DNA of 64,000 nucleotides from Diplonema papillatum (taxonomy: Eukaryota > Euglenozoa > Diplonemea > Diplonemida > Diplonemidae): NCBI GenBank assembly GCA_030068145.1, contig JAPJBO010000163.1, positions 248,001 through 312,000 of the forward strand, written 5' to 3'. Positions within the stretch are counted from its first letter, which is position 1, and every line of letters begins with the position of its first letter. Shown in pieces: positions 44,088-61,812 of the stretch. The notes below the pieces were generated by a model, which saw only the letters and a list, made by a program, of their open reading frames with translations, was not told the origin of the DNA and did no database searches. The position numbers and the translations under genes were made by a program.

Positions 44088-44399
44088 CGCGACGGCGGAG
44101 GGGTGTGCTCCGTTTTCCGCCCAAGCACGGGGGGTCGTGTTGTTATTGGTGCTGGTTTCGAGGGAACCCAGGAAAAGGCAAGAAAAATATTTTTTGCGCG
44201 GGTGGCCTCCGCTGACGGAGGGGGGAGGGGGGCGGCGAAAAGCTGGGGTTTTGCTTTCTTCCTTGTTCCAGCTCAGGGGTTTCTTTTTTCGTCCCCGCTG
44301 CCGCGGTCGTCGTCACGACAGCAAGTGGCCGGTTTGCCGACCCGAAGGCGATTGGCCTTTTTTTTTTTTTTTTCAGCAGCGGTCTTTTGCGTCGCAGAG

Positions 44400-44605
44400 T
44401 ATCGGCCGACCGCAGTCTGGCGGCGTCGTTCGACTTTCTTTGTTTTCCGACGACAGCGAGCGGCCGAGGGGCAGTCTGGCGGCGCCTTTTGACTTTCTTT
44501 GTTTTCCAACGACAGCAAGCGGCCGAGGGGCAGTCTGGCGGCGTCGTTCGACTTTCTTTGTTTTCCGACGACAGCAAGCGGCCGAGGGGCAGTCTGGCGG
44601 CTTCC
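44400..44605 (+). repeat. 60-bp minisatellite upstream of the F-box gene
   Basis: Three and a half units containing GGCAGTCTGGCGGCG and GACTTTCTTTGTTTTCC, period 59-60 bp. A T-run at 44358-44373 and a G-run at 44840-44858 lie nearby. Confidence 0.85.
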
Positions 44606-44997
44606 CCCTCCCGCCAGCGTCCCAAAAAAATGGCGCCGGCAGGGGTTGTCCGAACGAGACCAGCCGCCGCCCCCTCTTGTGGGTGAACGTCGGGGAGGCG
44701 TCCACCAGAGGGCGGCAATCTCCCCGAGCGCAGCGCCTCGGCGGGGTCTGCAGTGCCTTTTTTACTTTTGTGGCCGTGTTTGGGTAGGAAGGGGGGAAAA
44801 TCTCAGTAGTTTCGTGTTCAGGCGCTACTTGTGTTTGATGCGGGGGGGGGGGGGGGGGGAGGTGGGGGGCAGGGGGGAGGGCGAGGGGGGTATTTGTAGG
44901 GCGATAGGGGGAAAGGGAAGTGTCTTCCTCTACCCCCCGCCGCCACTCCCGTGTCCCGAGGCGGCCCGCCCCCCTGGTGATGTTCGGTCCGTACCGG

Positions 44998-45275
44998 CAG
45001 CGAGCCTTCCTTGAAAAGACTCGGCGTAGCTGCTTTGACTCCGGATGGAAGGGAGGCAATAAACAATACGAACACAACCTGATTTGTTCTTCGATTACAC
45101 CGTGTGTGTTGTTTTCTCACTCAGGACCTTGACCTGTTGTTGTTTGTGTGTCTTGTCGTGTAAGAGTAGACCTGCCTGACCTCACGTCCGTTCAACACGT
45201 GATTCGGTAGTTACAGCACTTCGGTTCTTTGTCTGCCAGCATCATCGAGCATTTCCTTCCAAGCTGGCGCTCATG
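44998..45275 (+). repeat. SINE-like family C copy
   Basis: From about AAAGACTCGGCGTAGCTGCT to ATTTCCTTCCAAGCTGGCGC and TCATGGAAAAAA. Followed by a block (45460-45520) also found at 3950-3995. Confidence 0.65.
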
Positions 45276-45528
45276 GAAAAAAACCTTAAAACTATCGCCA
45301 GGGCAAAGAACGCCAAGCCCATGTCCGACGCCCTCAACGGTAGAAATAAGAGCTCGTCACTCGCACAACCGCGGCTGATACAGAACTAATGATCATGATT
45401 ATGGGAAGAGAGAGTTGTTTCCGTTGAACGCAGTGCCTGATCGGTTTTGCGTAAAGCTGGATTCAGGACGCAAGTGAAAACGCCACGGTTTGCGGCGACG
45501 AGCTTCTCATTTCCTCCAACATTTTTAT

Positions 45529-45556
45529 CTCGTCCGGTGTCGAAGGACACCGGACG
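45529..45556. repeat. 12-bp-arm hairpin at the A1 end
   Basis: TCGTCCGGTGTC-GAAG-GACACCGGACGA is a perfect inverted repeat spanning the left edge of A1. At A2 only the inner three bases of the left arm are kept, so the full hairpin exists only at the outer end. Confidence 0.8.
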
Positions 45557-45596
45557 AGAGCAACAGCTCAACTCCCTCGCAGCAAAAGCGAGAATT
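45539..45596 (+). repeat. Split direct repeat A1
   Basis: 58 bases starting GTCGAAGGACACCGGACGAG, identical to A2 at 50352-50409. Confidence 0.9.
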
Positions 45597-45670
45597 CTTT
45601 GTCCTGGATGTGGCACGGGACAGATAAGGAAGACGTGAACGCAGGAAGGCAGATGAGAAGAGGTGCCGGG

Positions 45671-46480
45671 CGTCTGGAATCAGGCCCGCGCACGTTGGCC
45701 CGCTGGCCGTCATGCGTCTGGAATCAGGCATGACATTGGTCAGCAGTACCGAGCGTCTGGAATCAGGCTCGAGTACGGGTCAACGCTCCGATCGCCATGT
45801 GCTGGAATCAGGCATGTGCGGGAGGAGGTGCCGGGCGTCTGAAATCAGGCCCGCGCACGTTGGCCCGCTGGCCGTCATGCGTCTGGAATCAGGCATGGCA
45901 TTGGTCAGCAGTACCGAGCGTCTGGAATCAGGCTCGAGTACGGGTCAACGCTCCGAACGCCATGTGCTGGAATCAGGCATGTGCGGGAGGAGGTGCCGGG
46001 CGTCTGAAATCAGGCCCGCGCACGTTGGCCCGCTGGCCGTCATGCGTCTGGAATCAGGCATGGCATTGGTCAGCAGTACCGAGCGTCTGGAATCAGGCTC
46101 GAGTACGGGTCAACGCTCCGAACGCCATGTGCTGGAATCAGGCATGTGCGGGAGGAGGTGCCGGGCGTCTGGAATCAGGCCCGCGCACGTTGGCCCGCTG
46201 GCCGTCATGCGTCTGGAATCAGGCATGGCATTGGTCAGCAGTACCGAGTGCCTGGAATCAGGCTCGAGTACGGGTCAACGCTACGAACGCCATGTGCTGA
46301 AATCAGGCATGTGCGGTAGGAGGTGCCGTGCGTCTGGAATCAGGCCCGCGCACGCTGGCCCGCTGGCCGCTGGCCGTCATGCGTCTGGAACCAGGCATGG
46401 GAATGGTCGGCAGCCGAGCGTCTGGAATCAGGCTCGAGTGCATGCCCAGCGCAGGAGCTGTAGCAGTCATGTGCGGGAGG
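45671..46480 (+). repeat. 165-bp tandem array with CTGGAATCAGGC subrepeats
   Basis: Units begin at 45671, 45836, 46001, 46166 and 46331 (last one partial), each holding four CTGGAATCAGG motifs. 165 is divisible by three, so a frame stays open across the array; its repetitive product is probably not a protein. It lies in the leader region before the gag-like ORF. Confidence 0.9.
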
Positions 46481-46577
46481 GTCTTGAGTAGAACGAGCTG
46501 GCCCGCTAGCCGGCATGCATCTGTATTCAAGTGCCACCACCTCGAGCAGGAGTGAAGGAACTAACTACGAAGGAAGA

Positions 46578-48233
46578 ATGGAGTCGATAACGGAAGATCA
46601 ATGGCGGAAAAGGCTTCTGCCGGCGGATGGAGCCCTAGGAGTCGCCTCCGACATGAGACAGGCGTACGACAACCTTGGCTTGGATCCGGCGCAGCCGCTA
46701 GCGCCGGCAGATAACTTGTCTGCGGAGCAGAGGCGCCAGCTGATGACGACAGTGTTCTACGAGGTGGTGACTGCGGGGAGAGCGACCGGGTCCGACGCCT
46801 TCTTCTGTCGGGAGGGCTTCAGGGTACTTCTTCGGACTCTCGTGAAAGTTGCGTGCCTGAGCGTCACCGAGTTCGTTTCAGTGTACGAGGCTGCGGCGGA
46901 CATGCGCCACGAAGGCCTGAAGCCGAAGGAGATCTCGGTCTGCCTCAAGATTAGGAAGCTGGTCGAGAGGTTCGAGGTGCAGAAGAGGGACGCCGAGAGA
47001 AAGCTCTCCAGCAGCAGGAAACTTCCGGTTCGGCGAGTTCTGGTGGAGGAGGCTTGGCCCAAGATGGAGCTGACGGCGGTGTACGGGATGTTGAAGCCGA
47101 CGCAGGAGATGGTGGACACCGTCAGGTGCAAGCAAGAGCAGGAGGAGAGGAGCTTTCCCCTGGTCGACTTAAAACGCGCGCCTTGGGTCCCAAGAGATAG
47201 GGACTGGAAGGACCCGGAGAACGGCAGCTCCACTCTAGACAGAGGGGACAAGGAGCTCTTCTGGGAGAGCGTCGGCCGGGAACTCGAGAACTCTGCGGAC
47301 GGAGCGGTCGACCGGGCGATCAGCACGTCCCTGATGAGAACCGCGCAGAAGGAGAACGGGGTGCGGCTCCCGTTCAACATGCAGCTTGCAGCGCTGCAGA
47401 GGCTGATTGTTTGCTGGGGGGTAACGGGCTGCTTCGCCCAGGAGACGACGGGCGTGCACTCAGTGAACCACGGGAGCAGGACACTGGGGGCGGCGCTGAG
47501 CTACTCGGCGGTGCTGGAAGAGCTCGCATCGCGGGTGAGCCAGGCTGTAGCGGTGGAGTATGACGCAAAGCTGAGGCGCAGGCTGTCATTGACGACGACT
47601 GATGAGGACGCATGGCGCATGCTGGTCAGCCTCGACAGAGAAGTGTTAGACCAGATCAGCCTCAAGCGCCAGTTCGCTCCAGGAACCGAGGCGCCGGCTG
47701 CGAAGACGCGACGGACGGAGGAGCCTCAGTCGGAGGCGCCTCTGCCCCCATTACCGAAGACCACATTGAAGGTAGGAGGCAAAGGTATGCAAGCCACAGA
47801 GGGGGGGGTGCGTGAGTTGCCTGCAGTCAATGCGCTGAAGTCAGCTGGGAGCCCGGAGTGCGGTAAGCAGAGAGGCCTGTATGAAACGATAGCGGGGGCA
47901 GTGAATGAGAGTGATCACGTGCACAAGGCGGTTGAGGCGCTACCGGTGATCTTTGGAGCGCAAAAGTGGAAGGTGGAACCAGATATCCGCGAGGCGATCG
48001 AGAGGGCGGCGGTGTTGACGAGGGCGGAGTTACAACGAGGAAGGAAGGCCGCGATCGAGCTCTGGAGGAGAAAGGGCGCGGCCCTTTCCCACCGGGAATC
48101 CGAAGGCGTCTTCACACTTGCTCCTGGAGATGATGCGGGAGACTGGAGTTTGCGCAGAAGCAGAGGGAGTACCACAGCTTATTCGGAACCTGAGAGAAGG
48201 CTGCCCCATGACGGGAGTGATAGGATATCCTGA
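46578..48233 (+). CDS. gag-like protein of the YR retrotransposon
   Basis: About 551 residues from ATG at 46578 (the frame is open from 46515). Mostly helical composition, with MESITEDQWRKRLL at the start, a charged segment around KPKEISVCLKIRKLVERF and a Pro-rich linker (SEAPLPPLPKTTLK). A CCHC knuckle is not seen. By position, immediately before RT, it corresponds to the structural gag protein that would package element RNA. It overlaps the next ORF by up to 116 bases in a different frame, suggesting re-initiation or frameshifting. No sequence family recognised directly. Confidence 0.65.
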   Translation: MESITEDQWRKRLLPADGALGVASDMRQAYDNLGLDPAQPLAPADNLSAEQRRQLMTTVFYEVVTAGRATGSDAFFCREGFRVLLRTLVKVACLSVTEFVSVYEAAADMRHEGLKPKEISVCLKIRKLVERFEVQKRDAERKLSSSRKLPVRRVLVEEAWPKMELTAVYGMLKPTQEMVDTVRCKQEQEERSFPLVDLKRAPWVPRDRDWKDPENGSSTLDRGDKELFWESVGRELENSADGAVDRAISTSLMRTAQKENGVRLPFNMQLAALQRLIVCWGVTGCFAQETTGVHSVNHGSRTLGAALSYSAVLEELASRVSQAVAVEYDAKLRRRLSLTTTDEDAWRMLVSLDREVLDQISLKRQFAPGTEAPAAKTRRTEEPQSEAPLPPLPKTTLKVGGKGMQATEGGVRELPAVNALKSAGSPECGKQRGLYETIAGAVNESDHVHKAVEALPVIFGAQKWKVEPDIREAIERAAVLTRAELQRGRKAAIELWRRKGAALSHRESEGVFTLAPGDDAGDWSLRRSRGSTTAYSEPERRLPHDGSDRIS

Positions 48234-49776
48234 GTACTGGCCCTCAAGAGAGGAGAGTGTTCCAGAGATATCCGTGGAGGAGCTGCTGCGGGAGCAAGAT
48301 GCTGTGCACAGGAGGGCTGTGAGAGCCATCGACCAGGACGGGCAACAGGAGAGAGAGGCTGTTTGGAGATCCGTAGAGAAGGACGTTTTGGAAGGGCACG
48401 CACACGAGGTGGCCCAGTCGCAGCTGCCAAGGAATGCGGTGTTCTTCAGGAGATTTGTGATACAGCAGCTGAAACAGGACCAGAGCGGGTGGGTCTACAA
48501 GACCAGAGGCTGTGACGACGGGAAGAGAGCGGGGATCAACGAAGCTGTTGCCGTCGAGACGAAGGTGTCGCTACACACGATTGACAAGTTCGCGGAGGTG
48601 GCCAGGCTGTTTGTGTGGATGGTAGGGGCTGCAGGCCGGCGTCATTTTAAGTGTGTCAAACTGGATCACAAAGATGCGTACCGACAGGTCAAGGCCTGCA
48701 ATGACGAGGTAACGAGGATTATTGTCGCCAAAGACCCCCAAGGGATGCTGCGATATTTTGTGATGGATAAGTTGACCTTCGGTGAGAAAGCGTCGGTGCC
48801 GCATTACAATGCGTTGGCGACGGTCCTATGTAAGCTGGTTAGGAGGATCCTGTGGATTCCGTTAGTAGCATACTTTGACGATTTCATTACCCCTGGTGAC
48901 GGAGAGGATCGGTATCTGAAGGACGACCTGTGCGTATTCCTCGGCGAGATCTTGCGAACGAGGTTCAAAGAAGACAAGGTGGAGGATGGTCAAGTGGTAA
49001 CTTTCCTCGGTTTAGTGACAAGAGTGACTAGGGGAGGAGTCGAGTTCTCTTTGAGTGGTCCGCGGAAGGAGAAGCTGAGCTGGAGTGTAGGACGGCACCT
49101 CCGAGACAACAGGATGTCGACCGGCGAAGCGGAGAGCCTGGTAGGGAAGCTTTTGTTTGCATCTAGCGCCCTTTTTGGGAGGTGCGGGAGAGCCATGCTG
49201 AGCGCCCTCTACCGGAGAGCGGGCGCGAAGGAGGCGTGGTCCACGCTCAACGGTAACCTCAGAGACGCCCTCGAATGGTGGGCGTCCCTGCTCAAGAACC
49301 CGGAGATGTGCTTCTCACGGACCGTTGGAGCTCGGCAGAGGCCTCCAGTGAGGTACATCATCTACACGGACGCGAGCGAGATCGGCCTCGCGGGGATCCT
49401 CTGCGACGAGAAAGGCGTCGCGCAGGAGTTCTTTCAGGAGGAAGTGCACGATGAGGGCCCGAACATAGCTTTGCTAGAAGCCGAGGCTGTTGAGATGGCT
49501 CTGTGGGCTTGGGCACAACGGCTGGAGGGCTGCCAGGTACTCGTTGTCGTTGACAGCACGACGGTCCAAGGCAGCATGGTGAAAGGTGCGTCTAGAATGG
49601 AAGCGATGAACCCTCGCATACATCGTCTGTGGTTTTTGGCCGCGCAGAGACGGATTGAGTTGTGGTTCGAGAGGGTTCCGAGCAAGCTCAACCCGGCGGA
49701 CCCTCCGAGCAGGAGGCGACCGTTGACTCTCGACGGGGCGGAAGGCGCGCGAAGGGTACGAGTAAGACGCTTCTGA
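48130..49776 (+). CDS. Reverse transcriptase-RNase H of the YR retrotransposon
   Basis: Frame open from 48118, first ATG at 48130. RT motif A is VKLDHKDAYRQV (Asp at 48664). A motif B-like stretch is LTFGEKASVPHYN, and motif C is AYFDDFITPG (Asp pair at 48877). RNase H follows: IIYTDASEIGLAGIL (Asp at 49369), LLEAEAVEMALWAW, VVVDSTTVQGSM, and VPSKLNPADPPSR near the end, the block typical of DIRS-type RNase H. All catalytic acids are present. The product copies element RNA into DNA. No integrase or DNA methylase domain follows. Confidence 0.88.
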   Translation: MMRETGVCAEAEGVPQLIRNLREGCPMTGVIGYPEYWPSREESVPEISVEELLREQDAVHRRAVRAIDQDGQQEREAVWRSVEKDVLEGHAHEVAQSQLPRNAVFFRRFVIQQLKQDQSGWVYKTRGCDDGKRAGINEAVAVETKVSLHTIDKFAEVARLFVWMVGAAGRRHFKCVKLDHKDAYRQVKACNDEVTRIIVAKDPQGMLRYFVMDKLTFGEKASVPHYNALATVLCKLVRRILWIPLVAYFDDFITPGDGEDRYLKDDLCVFLGEILRTRFKEDKVEDGQVVTFLGLVTRVTRGGVEFSLSGPRKEKLSWSVGRHLRDNRMSTGEAESLVGKLLFASSALFGRCGRAMLSALYRRAGAKEAWSTLNGNLRDALEWWASLLKNPEMCFSRTVGARQRPPVRYIIYTDASEIGLAGILCDEKGVAQEFFQEEVHDEGPNIALLEAEAVEMALWAWAQRLEGCQVLVVVDSTTVQGSMVKGASRMEAMNPRIHRLWFLAAQRRIELWFERVPSKLNPADPPSRRRPLTLDGAEGARRVRVRRF

Positions 49777-50071
49777 CTTCTGCAACGAAGGGCTCCCAGT
49801 CTGATGCAGCGCGTGGCGAAGTGAACGAGTCAATGAAAACCACACAGGGCACGGCAAAGGCATGCAGAAAGGAGGTAAGGGGAGCGCAGGAAGTAACAGA
49901 CGCTAGGTGCTGGCCGAACTTCGCTGTCTCGGGACTTCAGGAGTGTCCGTTTCTTCGTCATTTCTCCTTTTCTCTGCAGATCAGGACGGACCCCTTTCAC
50001 GTTGACCCTTCACGTGTGGTGGAAGAGCGGGCCTCTCGGACGGCGATGGGAACGAGGCCCGGGTCAGCGAT

Positions 50072-50283
50072 GGGAACGCCGCTCGGCACCTGCCCCGCTC
50101 AAGCGCGGCTCCACCTGGAAAGAGACAAGGCTAGCGAGCCGAGCAGGCCTGCTAGCTTTCCAGGCCAGCGGCTTACCCGGGCCGTCGACTTCCCAACGCG
50201 TAGTAAGGTAGCTAACGTCGAGTGATAGTGGGATACTATGGCAACCGCCTCTTTCTGCCTGAGGGAGTTGAGAGAAAATTAAT
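50072..50283 (+). repeat. Split direct repeat B1
   Basis: 212 bases from GGGAACGCCGCTCGGCACCT to GAGAGAAAATTAAT, matching B2 at 51558-51769 without a difference that I could see. Confidence 0.9.
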
Positions 50284-50351
50284 TGACATTTCAATGAGAA
50301 CCCTCAGGATGGAATTGAAAGAAGATTAATTATCTGATAACTCTCGGCGAC

Positions 50352-50409
50352 GTCGAAGGACACCGGACGAGAGCAACAGCTCAACTCCCTCGCAGCAAAA
50401 GCGAGAATT
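50352..50409 (+). repeat. Split direct repeat A2
   Basis: Identical to A1; separated from B1 by 68 bases. Confidence 0.9.
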
Positions 50410-50443
50410 TTTCCCACCCGCCCGCCCGGAGCATTCATCAGGA

Positions 50444-51463
50444 ATGGGGAGGAAGGTGAAGTCATGTACCGAGAGAGGAGTCGCGAAGCGAGGCGGAGTC
50501 GCGGAAGGGAGCCTTCTCGAGAGGATGGCGGTCTTTTCGACGGAGGAAGCGCGGGATGCGATACGGAATGGAATGCATGCTGTTTCCACATGCTCCGCTC
50601 GCCGCTCGGCTTTGACAGCCTATGAAGGCTTCTGTGAGCTGAAGGAGCTGGTGCCATGGCCGACGTCAGCGAGGAAGCTGGAGGCTTTCGGCGGAGCCAT
50701 GAAGCTTTGCGGCCACCCTACCACGGGAAAATGCTACATATCGCATGTACGCACCCACAGCGCCCTCAACTTCCAAGGGATGCCCGCGGCGGACCAAGAC
50801 TACCTGAAGTTCGTCAACCAGTCGCTCAAGAGAGGAGCCGGAGAGGAAGACTGCTGGCCGATCGGGACAGAGATGATCGGGAAACTGGCGTTGGCGGCTG
50901 TGACGAGGGAAGACCATGAAGTCGTCTCTGCGAGCGTGGTCATGTTCTTCTTCCTCATGCGGGTCAGCGAGTTCGTCGAAGCGGACATGATGGTGGACGA
51001 CGTCCAGAAGGTTGTGTCAGTCCGAGTGTGCAGGAGGAAGAACGACCAACAGGCTATCGGTAGAACTGTTGCAATGAAGGCGATCGAGGAGCCCGAGCGA
51101 TTTGGGAGACACGCCATCTGTCCGTACGTGGCAGCAAGCATCTGGGTGAACACCAAGGCCAAGACCAACCCCGACCGGTTCCGAAGAGGACTTTATCGGC
51201 TTCTGGGACAGGCAGGCTTCGGGAATTCCCAGGATGGACGCAAGCGGCAGCTGTACTCTCCACACTCACTCAGGAAGGGAGGAGCGCAGAGCTACGTCCT
51301 TGCGGGAACCCAGCGGGACCTGGTTCAGAAAATCGGAGGATGGAGCTCCGAGGAAAGTCTGAAGCGGTATGAGGACGAGGTGATGTTGAACCCCTGTGTT
51401 CAACCGATCAGGCCGCCTCTGAAGTCCTTGTCGACGAAAGATGCGGACTCTCGTCCCCAGTAG
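50444..51463 (+). CDS. Tyrosine recombinase of the retrotransposon
   Basis: 339 residues from ATG at 50444. An N-terminal helical core-binding part includes CSARRSALTAYEGFCE and YISHVRTHSALNF. The catalytic part follows: Arg in FLMRVSEFVEAD (codon at 50960), Lys-containing VCRRKNDQQAIG, HSLRKGGAQSYV giving HxxR (51263 and 51272), GGWSSEE with Trp in the usual His/Trp position, and the nucleophile Tyr in LKRYEDEV (51368). These enzymes integrate the circular DNA form by site-specific recombination, leaving no target duplication. The ORF lies between the A2 and B2 repeats, not upstream of B1. Confidence 0.9.
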   Translation: MGRKVKSCTERGVAKRGGVAEGSLLERMAVFSTEEARDAIRNGMHAVSTCSARRSALTAYEGFCELKELVPWPTSARKLEAFGGAMKLCGHPTTGKCYISHVRTHSALNFQGMPAADQDYLKFVNQSLKRGAGEEDCWPIGTEMIGKLALAAVTREDHEVVSASVVMFFFLMRVSEFVEADMMVDDVQKVVSVRVCRRKNDQQAIGRTVAMKAIEEPERFGRHAICPYVAASIWVNTKAKTNPDRFRRGLYRLLGQAGFGNSQDGRKRQLYSPHSLRKGGAQSYVLAGTQRDLVQKIGGWSSEESLKRYEDEVMLNPCVQPIRPPLKSLSTKDADSRPQ

Positions 51464-51557
51464 AACGTTGTTCTCTTGCACGTCGGTATGCAAAGTTGTG
51501 CACTCACCAGTGATGCGTCATTCGTATCTATCGCTCGACCTGCCTTACTCGGCGGCC

Positions 51558-51769
51558 GGGAACGCCGCTCGGCACCTGCCCCGCTCAAGCGCGGCTCCAC
51601 CTGGAAAGAGACAAGGCTAGCGAGCCGAGCAGGCCTGCTAGCTTTCCAGGCCAGCGGCTTACCCGGGCCGTCGACTTCCCAACGCGTAGTAAGGTAGCTA
51701 ACGTCGAGTGATAGTGGGATACTATGGCAACCGCCTCTTTCTGCCTGAGGGAGTTGAGAGAAAATTAAT
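51558..51769 (+). repeat. Split direct repeat B2 (right end)
   Basis: 212 bases matching B1; the right limit of the element. Confidence 0.9.
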
Positions 51770-52539
51770 GTTTGGTAAAACCCAAAACTGCTTTCCCGCG
51801 CGCACCTTGCCCTCGTCTGCATCTGCACTGACAGACTGCAAGAAGGCTCCGTTTGTACCCTGGGTCCGGAGTCTGACAGGTTGAACCCAAAATGTGGACC
51901 CAACATGGGCCCAAAACTTGCCAAGATGTGACCCATTCTCGTTCTTAGACCGTGGACTGTAATCGACAAGTAGTTGCCCTTCAATGTATAATTGTGTTGA
52001 AAATGACACAGGGTGAATATAAGTGGAAACCCGATCAGCCGGCATTCAACCTGAGCTTTTGATCGTACCGTGAGCTCTCTACTAGCGTTTTTTTCAAATC
52101 GACAGCACGCGCACGCAGATACATAGTAAACTGGGCTGGCTTGTAACCTGAGCTTTGATGCAACCTTTGATGAGCGCAAGCAACAGCAGCCGTATCCACT
52201 GTAACTGTCGGTAGTCGGCCCCAGACCTGTCCACGAATTGTGATCGTTGCCGGGTTTAGACACCATCCTTTGCTTCAAGATCGAAGACGTGGTTCAGGCG
52301 CATCTCCAGCCGCCTGCCCTGAGAGCACAACGAAGCGATACAGTGAAAACAAACCAAATGGCGGAAGGAACAGACAGATACAGATGTACAGACAGGAATA
52401 GTCTGGAAAAACAGACTGGAATAGGCTAGGGGAATAAATCGATCTACGGCGGTTGCCTACTAATATAATATACACAACTCCAGTCTCCCGATCTGTGCAC
52501 AGATCGGGAGACTGATTGCGAGCAATTCCGCTCGTTTGC
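51770..52539. other. Right flank of YR element, nothing assigned
   Basis: Unique-looking DNA with small open frames and an inverted repeat around CAGTCTCCCGATCTGTGCAC near 52480-52513. No gene recognised. Confidence 0.4.
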
Positions 52540-52770
52540 ACTGGTGGTTCTGAGCATTTCCTGTGCAGTCACACATGTTGACAGCAGTCAATCGTGCATC
52601 AGTGTGATTAGCAACGCACTGTGCACCTGGTTCTGAGCCTTTCCCGTGCAGGCATTCAATCAAATGCTGGTTCTGAGCCAATCCTGTGCAGTCAACACAT
52701 GTTGACAGCGCATTCAATCACATGGTTCTGCATTTCCTGATGCTGACAGCGCATTCAAACTGATGCTGGG
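52540..52770 (+). repeat. Minisatellite, TGGTTCTGAGC units
   Basis: Four to five units containing TGGTTCTGAGCATTTCCTG, TGCAGTCACACATG and TTGACAGCGCATTCAATC. The same unit reappears once at 53212-53275, between exon copies 1 and 2. Confidence 0.75.
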
Positions 52771-52795
52771 TTCGGCTCTCACCCAGCTCCGGCGA

Positions 52796-54106
52796 GAGGT
52801 CAGAGGTCAGCCAGGTTGATGTGTGGAGTTCGTCGGCCGCGTGATGGCCGGTTCGCCCGCGCGAGGGGACAGGGACAGCCGGACTGGCGACTGGGCGGCG
52901 GCGAGCACGGCGGACTTATTGACCAGCGGCTCGCCGATGTTGCGGGAGACGTTTCGCCGCCGCGTAGAACTGGTTCAGAACCTGCTCCAGCTGCGACGAC
53001 CGGGCCTGCTCCTTCTGCAGCTCCAACAGCAGCAGATTCGTTCCTCTCGCGCTCCGCGCGCAGCGCGGTGGTCGAGTACTCCGCCTCTTTGTGCACGACG
53101 CGGCTCAGCTTGTCGCAGTTGCGGTTCTTCTCCACCTCGAACTCGAGCGTTGCTCCGCAGCCGAACCGAGTGGCCATCACGCCGTCGCCGAGATTCTCAG
53201 AGCCCAGCACATGCTGGTTCTGAGCATTCTCTTTGCAGTCACACAATGCTGACAGCTCATTCAGTCAGATGATGTCAGTCAAGGCACCCTCTCTTCACGT
53301 TGTCCGTCTCTGTCTCCCGCGGGGCTAGGTCAGAGGTCATCCAGGTTAATGGCCATCGGAGTGGGCAACGTGGAGTTCGTCGGCCGCGTGATGGCCGGTT
53401 CGCCCGCGCGAGGGGACAGGGACAGCCGGACTGGCGACTGGGCGGCGGCGAGCACGGCGGACCTTTTGACCAGCGGCTCGCCGATGTTGCGGGAGACGTT
53501 CGCCGCCGCGTAGAACTGGTTCAGAACCTGCTCCAGCTGCGACGACCGGGCCTGCTCCTTCTGCAGCTCCAACAGCAGCAGGTCGTTCCTCTCGCGCTCC
53601 GCGCGCAGCGCGGTGGTCGAGTACTCCGCCTCTTTGTGCACGACGCGGCTCAGCTTGTCGCAGTTGCGGTTCTTCTCCACCTCGAACTCGAGCGTTGCTC
53701 CGCAGCCTCCGGCGAGAGGTCAGAGGTCATCCATCCAGGTTAATGGCCATCGGAGTGGGCAACGTGGAGTTCGTCGGCCGCGTGATGGCCGGTTCGCCCG
53801 CGCGAGGGGACAGGGACAGCCGGACTGGCGACTGGGCGGCGGCGAGCACGGCGGACTTTTTGACCAGCGGCTCGCCGATGTTGCGGGAGACGTTCGCCGC
53901 CGCGTAGAACTGGTTCAGAACCTGCTCCAGCTGCGACGACCGGGCCTGCTCCTTCTGCAGCTCCTACAGCAGCAGATTCGTTCCTCTCGCGCTCCGCGCG
54001 CAGCGCGGTGGTCGAGTACTCCGCCTCTTTGTGCACGATGCGGCTCAGCTTGTCGCAGTTGCGGTTCTTCTCCACCTCGAACTCGAGCGTTGCTCCGCAG
54101 CCTCCG
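52796..54106 (-). pseudogene. Three extra tandem copies of the coiled-coil gene's terminal exon
   Basis: Copies lie at about 53716-54104 (next to the genuine exon), 53330-53706 and 52796-53210, spaced by about 391-394 bp for the inner ones. Each retains the coiled-coil (KEAEYSTTALRAERERN) and most retain the stop context. Copies 1 (near 53034) and 3 (near 53972) carry the same one-base gain (GCAGATTCG versus GCAGGTCG) that shifts the frame; copy 2 is open to its stop. Copy 1 alone preserves sequence matching the upstream part of the exon (GSEN..GDGVMA). None has a splice acceptor of its own, so they follow the real stop and are presumably untranslated or spare. Confidence 0.8.
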
Positions 54107-54114
54107 GCGAGAGG

Positions 54115-61768
<7,654 letters not shown>

Positions 61769-61812
61769 CTGTAGAAGTGTGTATTTCAAGCAGGAAACGA
61801 CATGTAAAGAGG

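Larger units (their letters stand above)
45539..51769 (+). mobile_element. Tyrosine-recombinase retrotransposon with split direct repeats
   Basis: Order of parts: A1 repeat (45539-45596), 165-bp tandem array, gag-like ORF, RT-RNase H ORF, B1 (50072-50283), A2 (50352-50409), tyrosine recombinase ORF, B2 (51558-51769). A1 and A2 are identical over 58 bases and B1 and B2 appear identical over 212 bases. Split direct repeats, no integrase, no LTRs and a tyrosine recombinase together define the DIRS order (Ngaro/PAT-like branch). All three ORFs are open, so the copy is probably young. Confidence 0.88.

Noticed and set aside
45712-46491. 259-codon repetitive protein
   Set aside because: It is a translation of a 165-bp tandem repeat whose period is a multiple of three; kept only as a repeat.
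45539-51769. LTR retrotransposon
   Set aside because: The direct repeats are split and interleaved (A1..B1 A2..B2) and there is a tyrosine recombinase rather than a DDE integrase.
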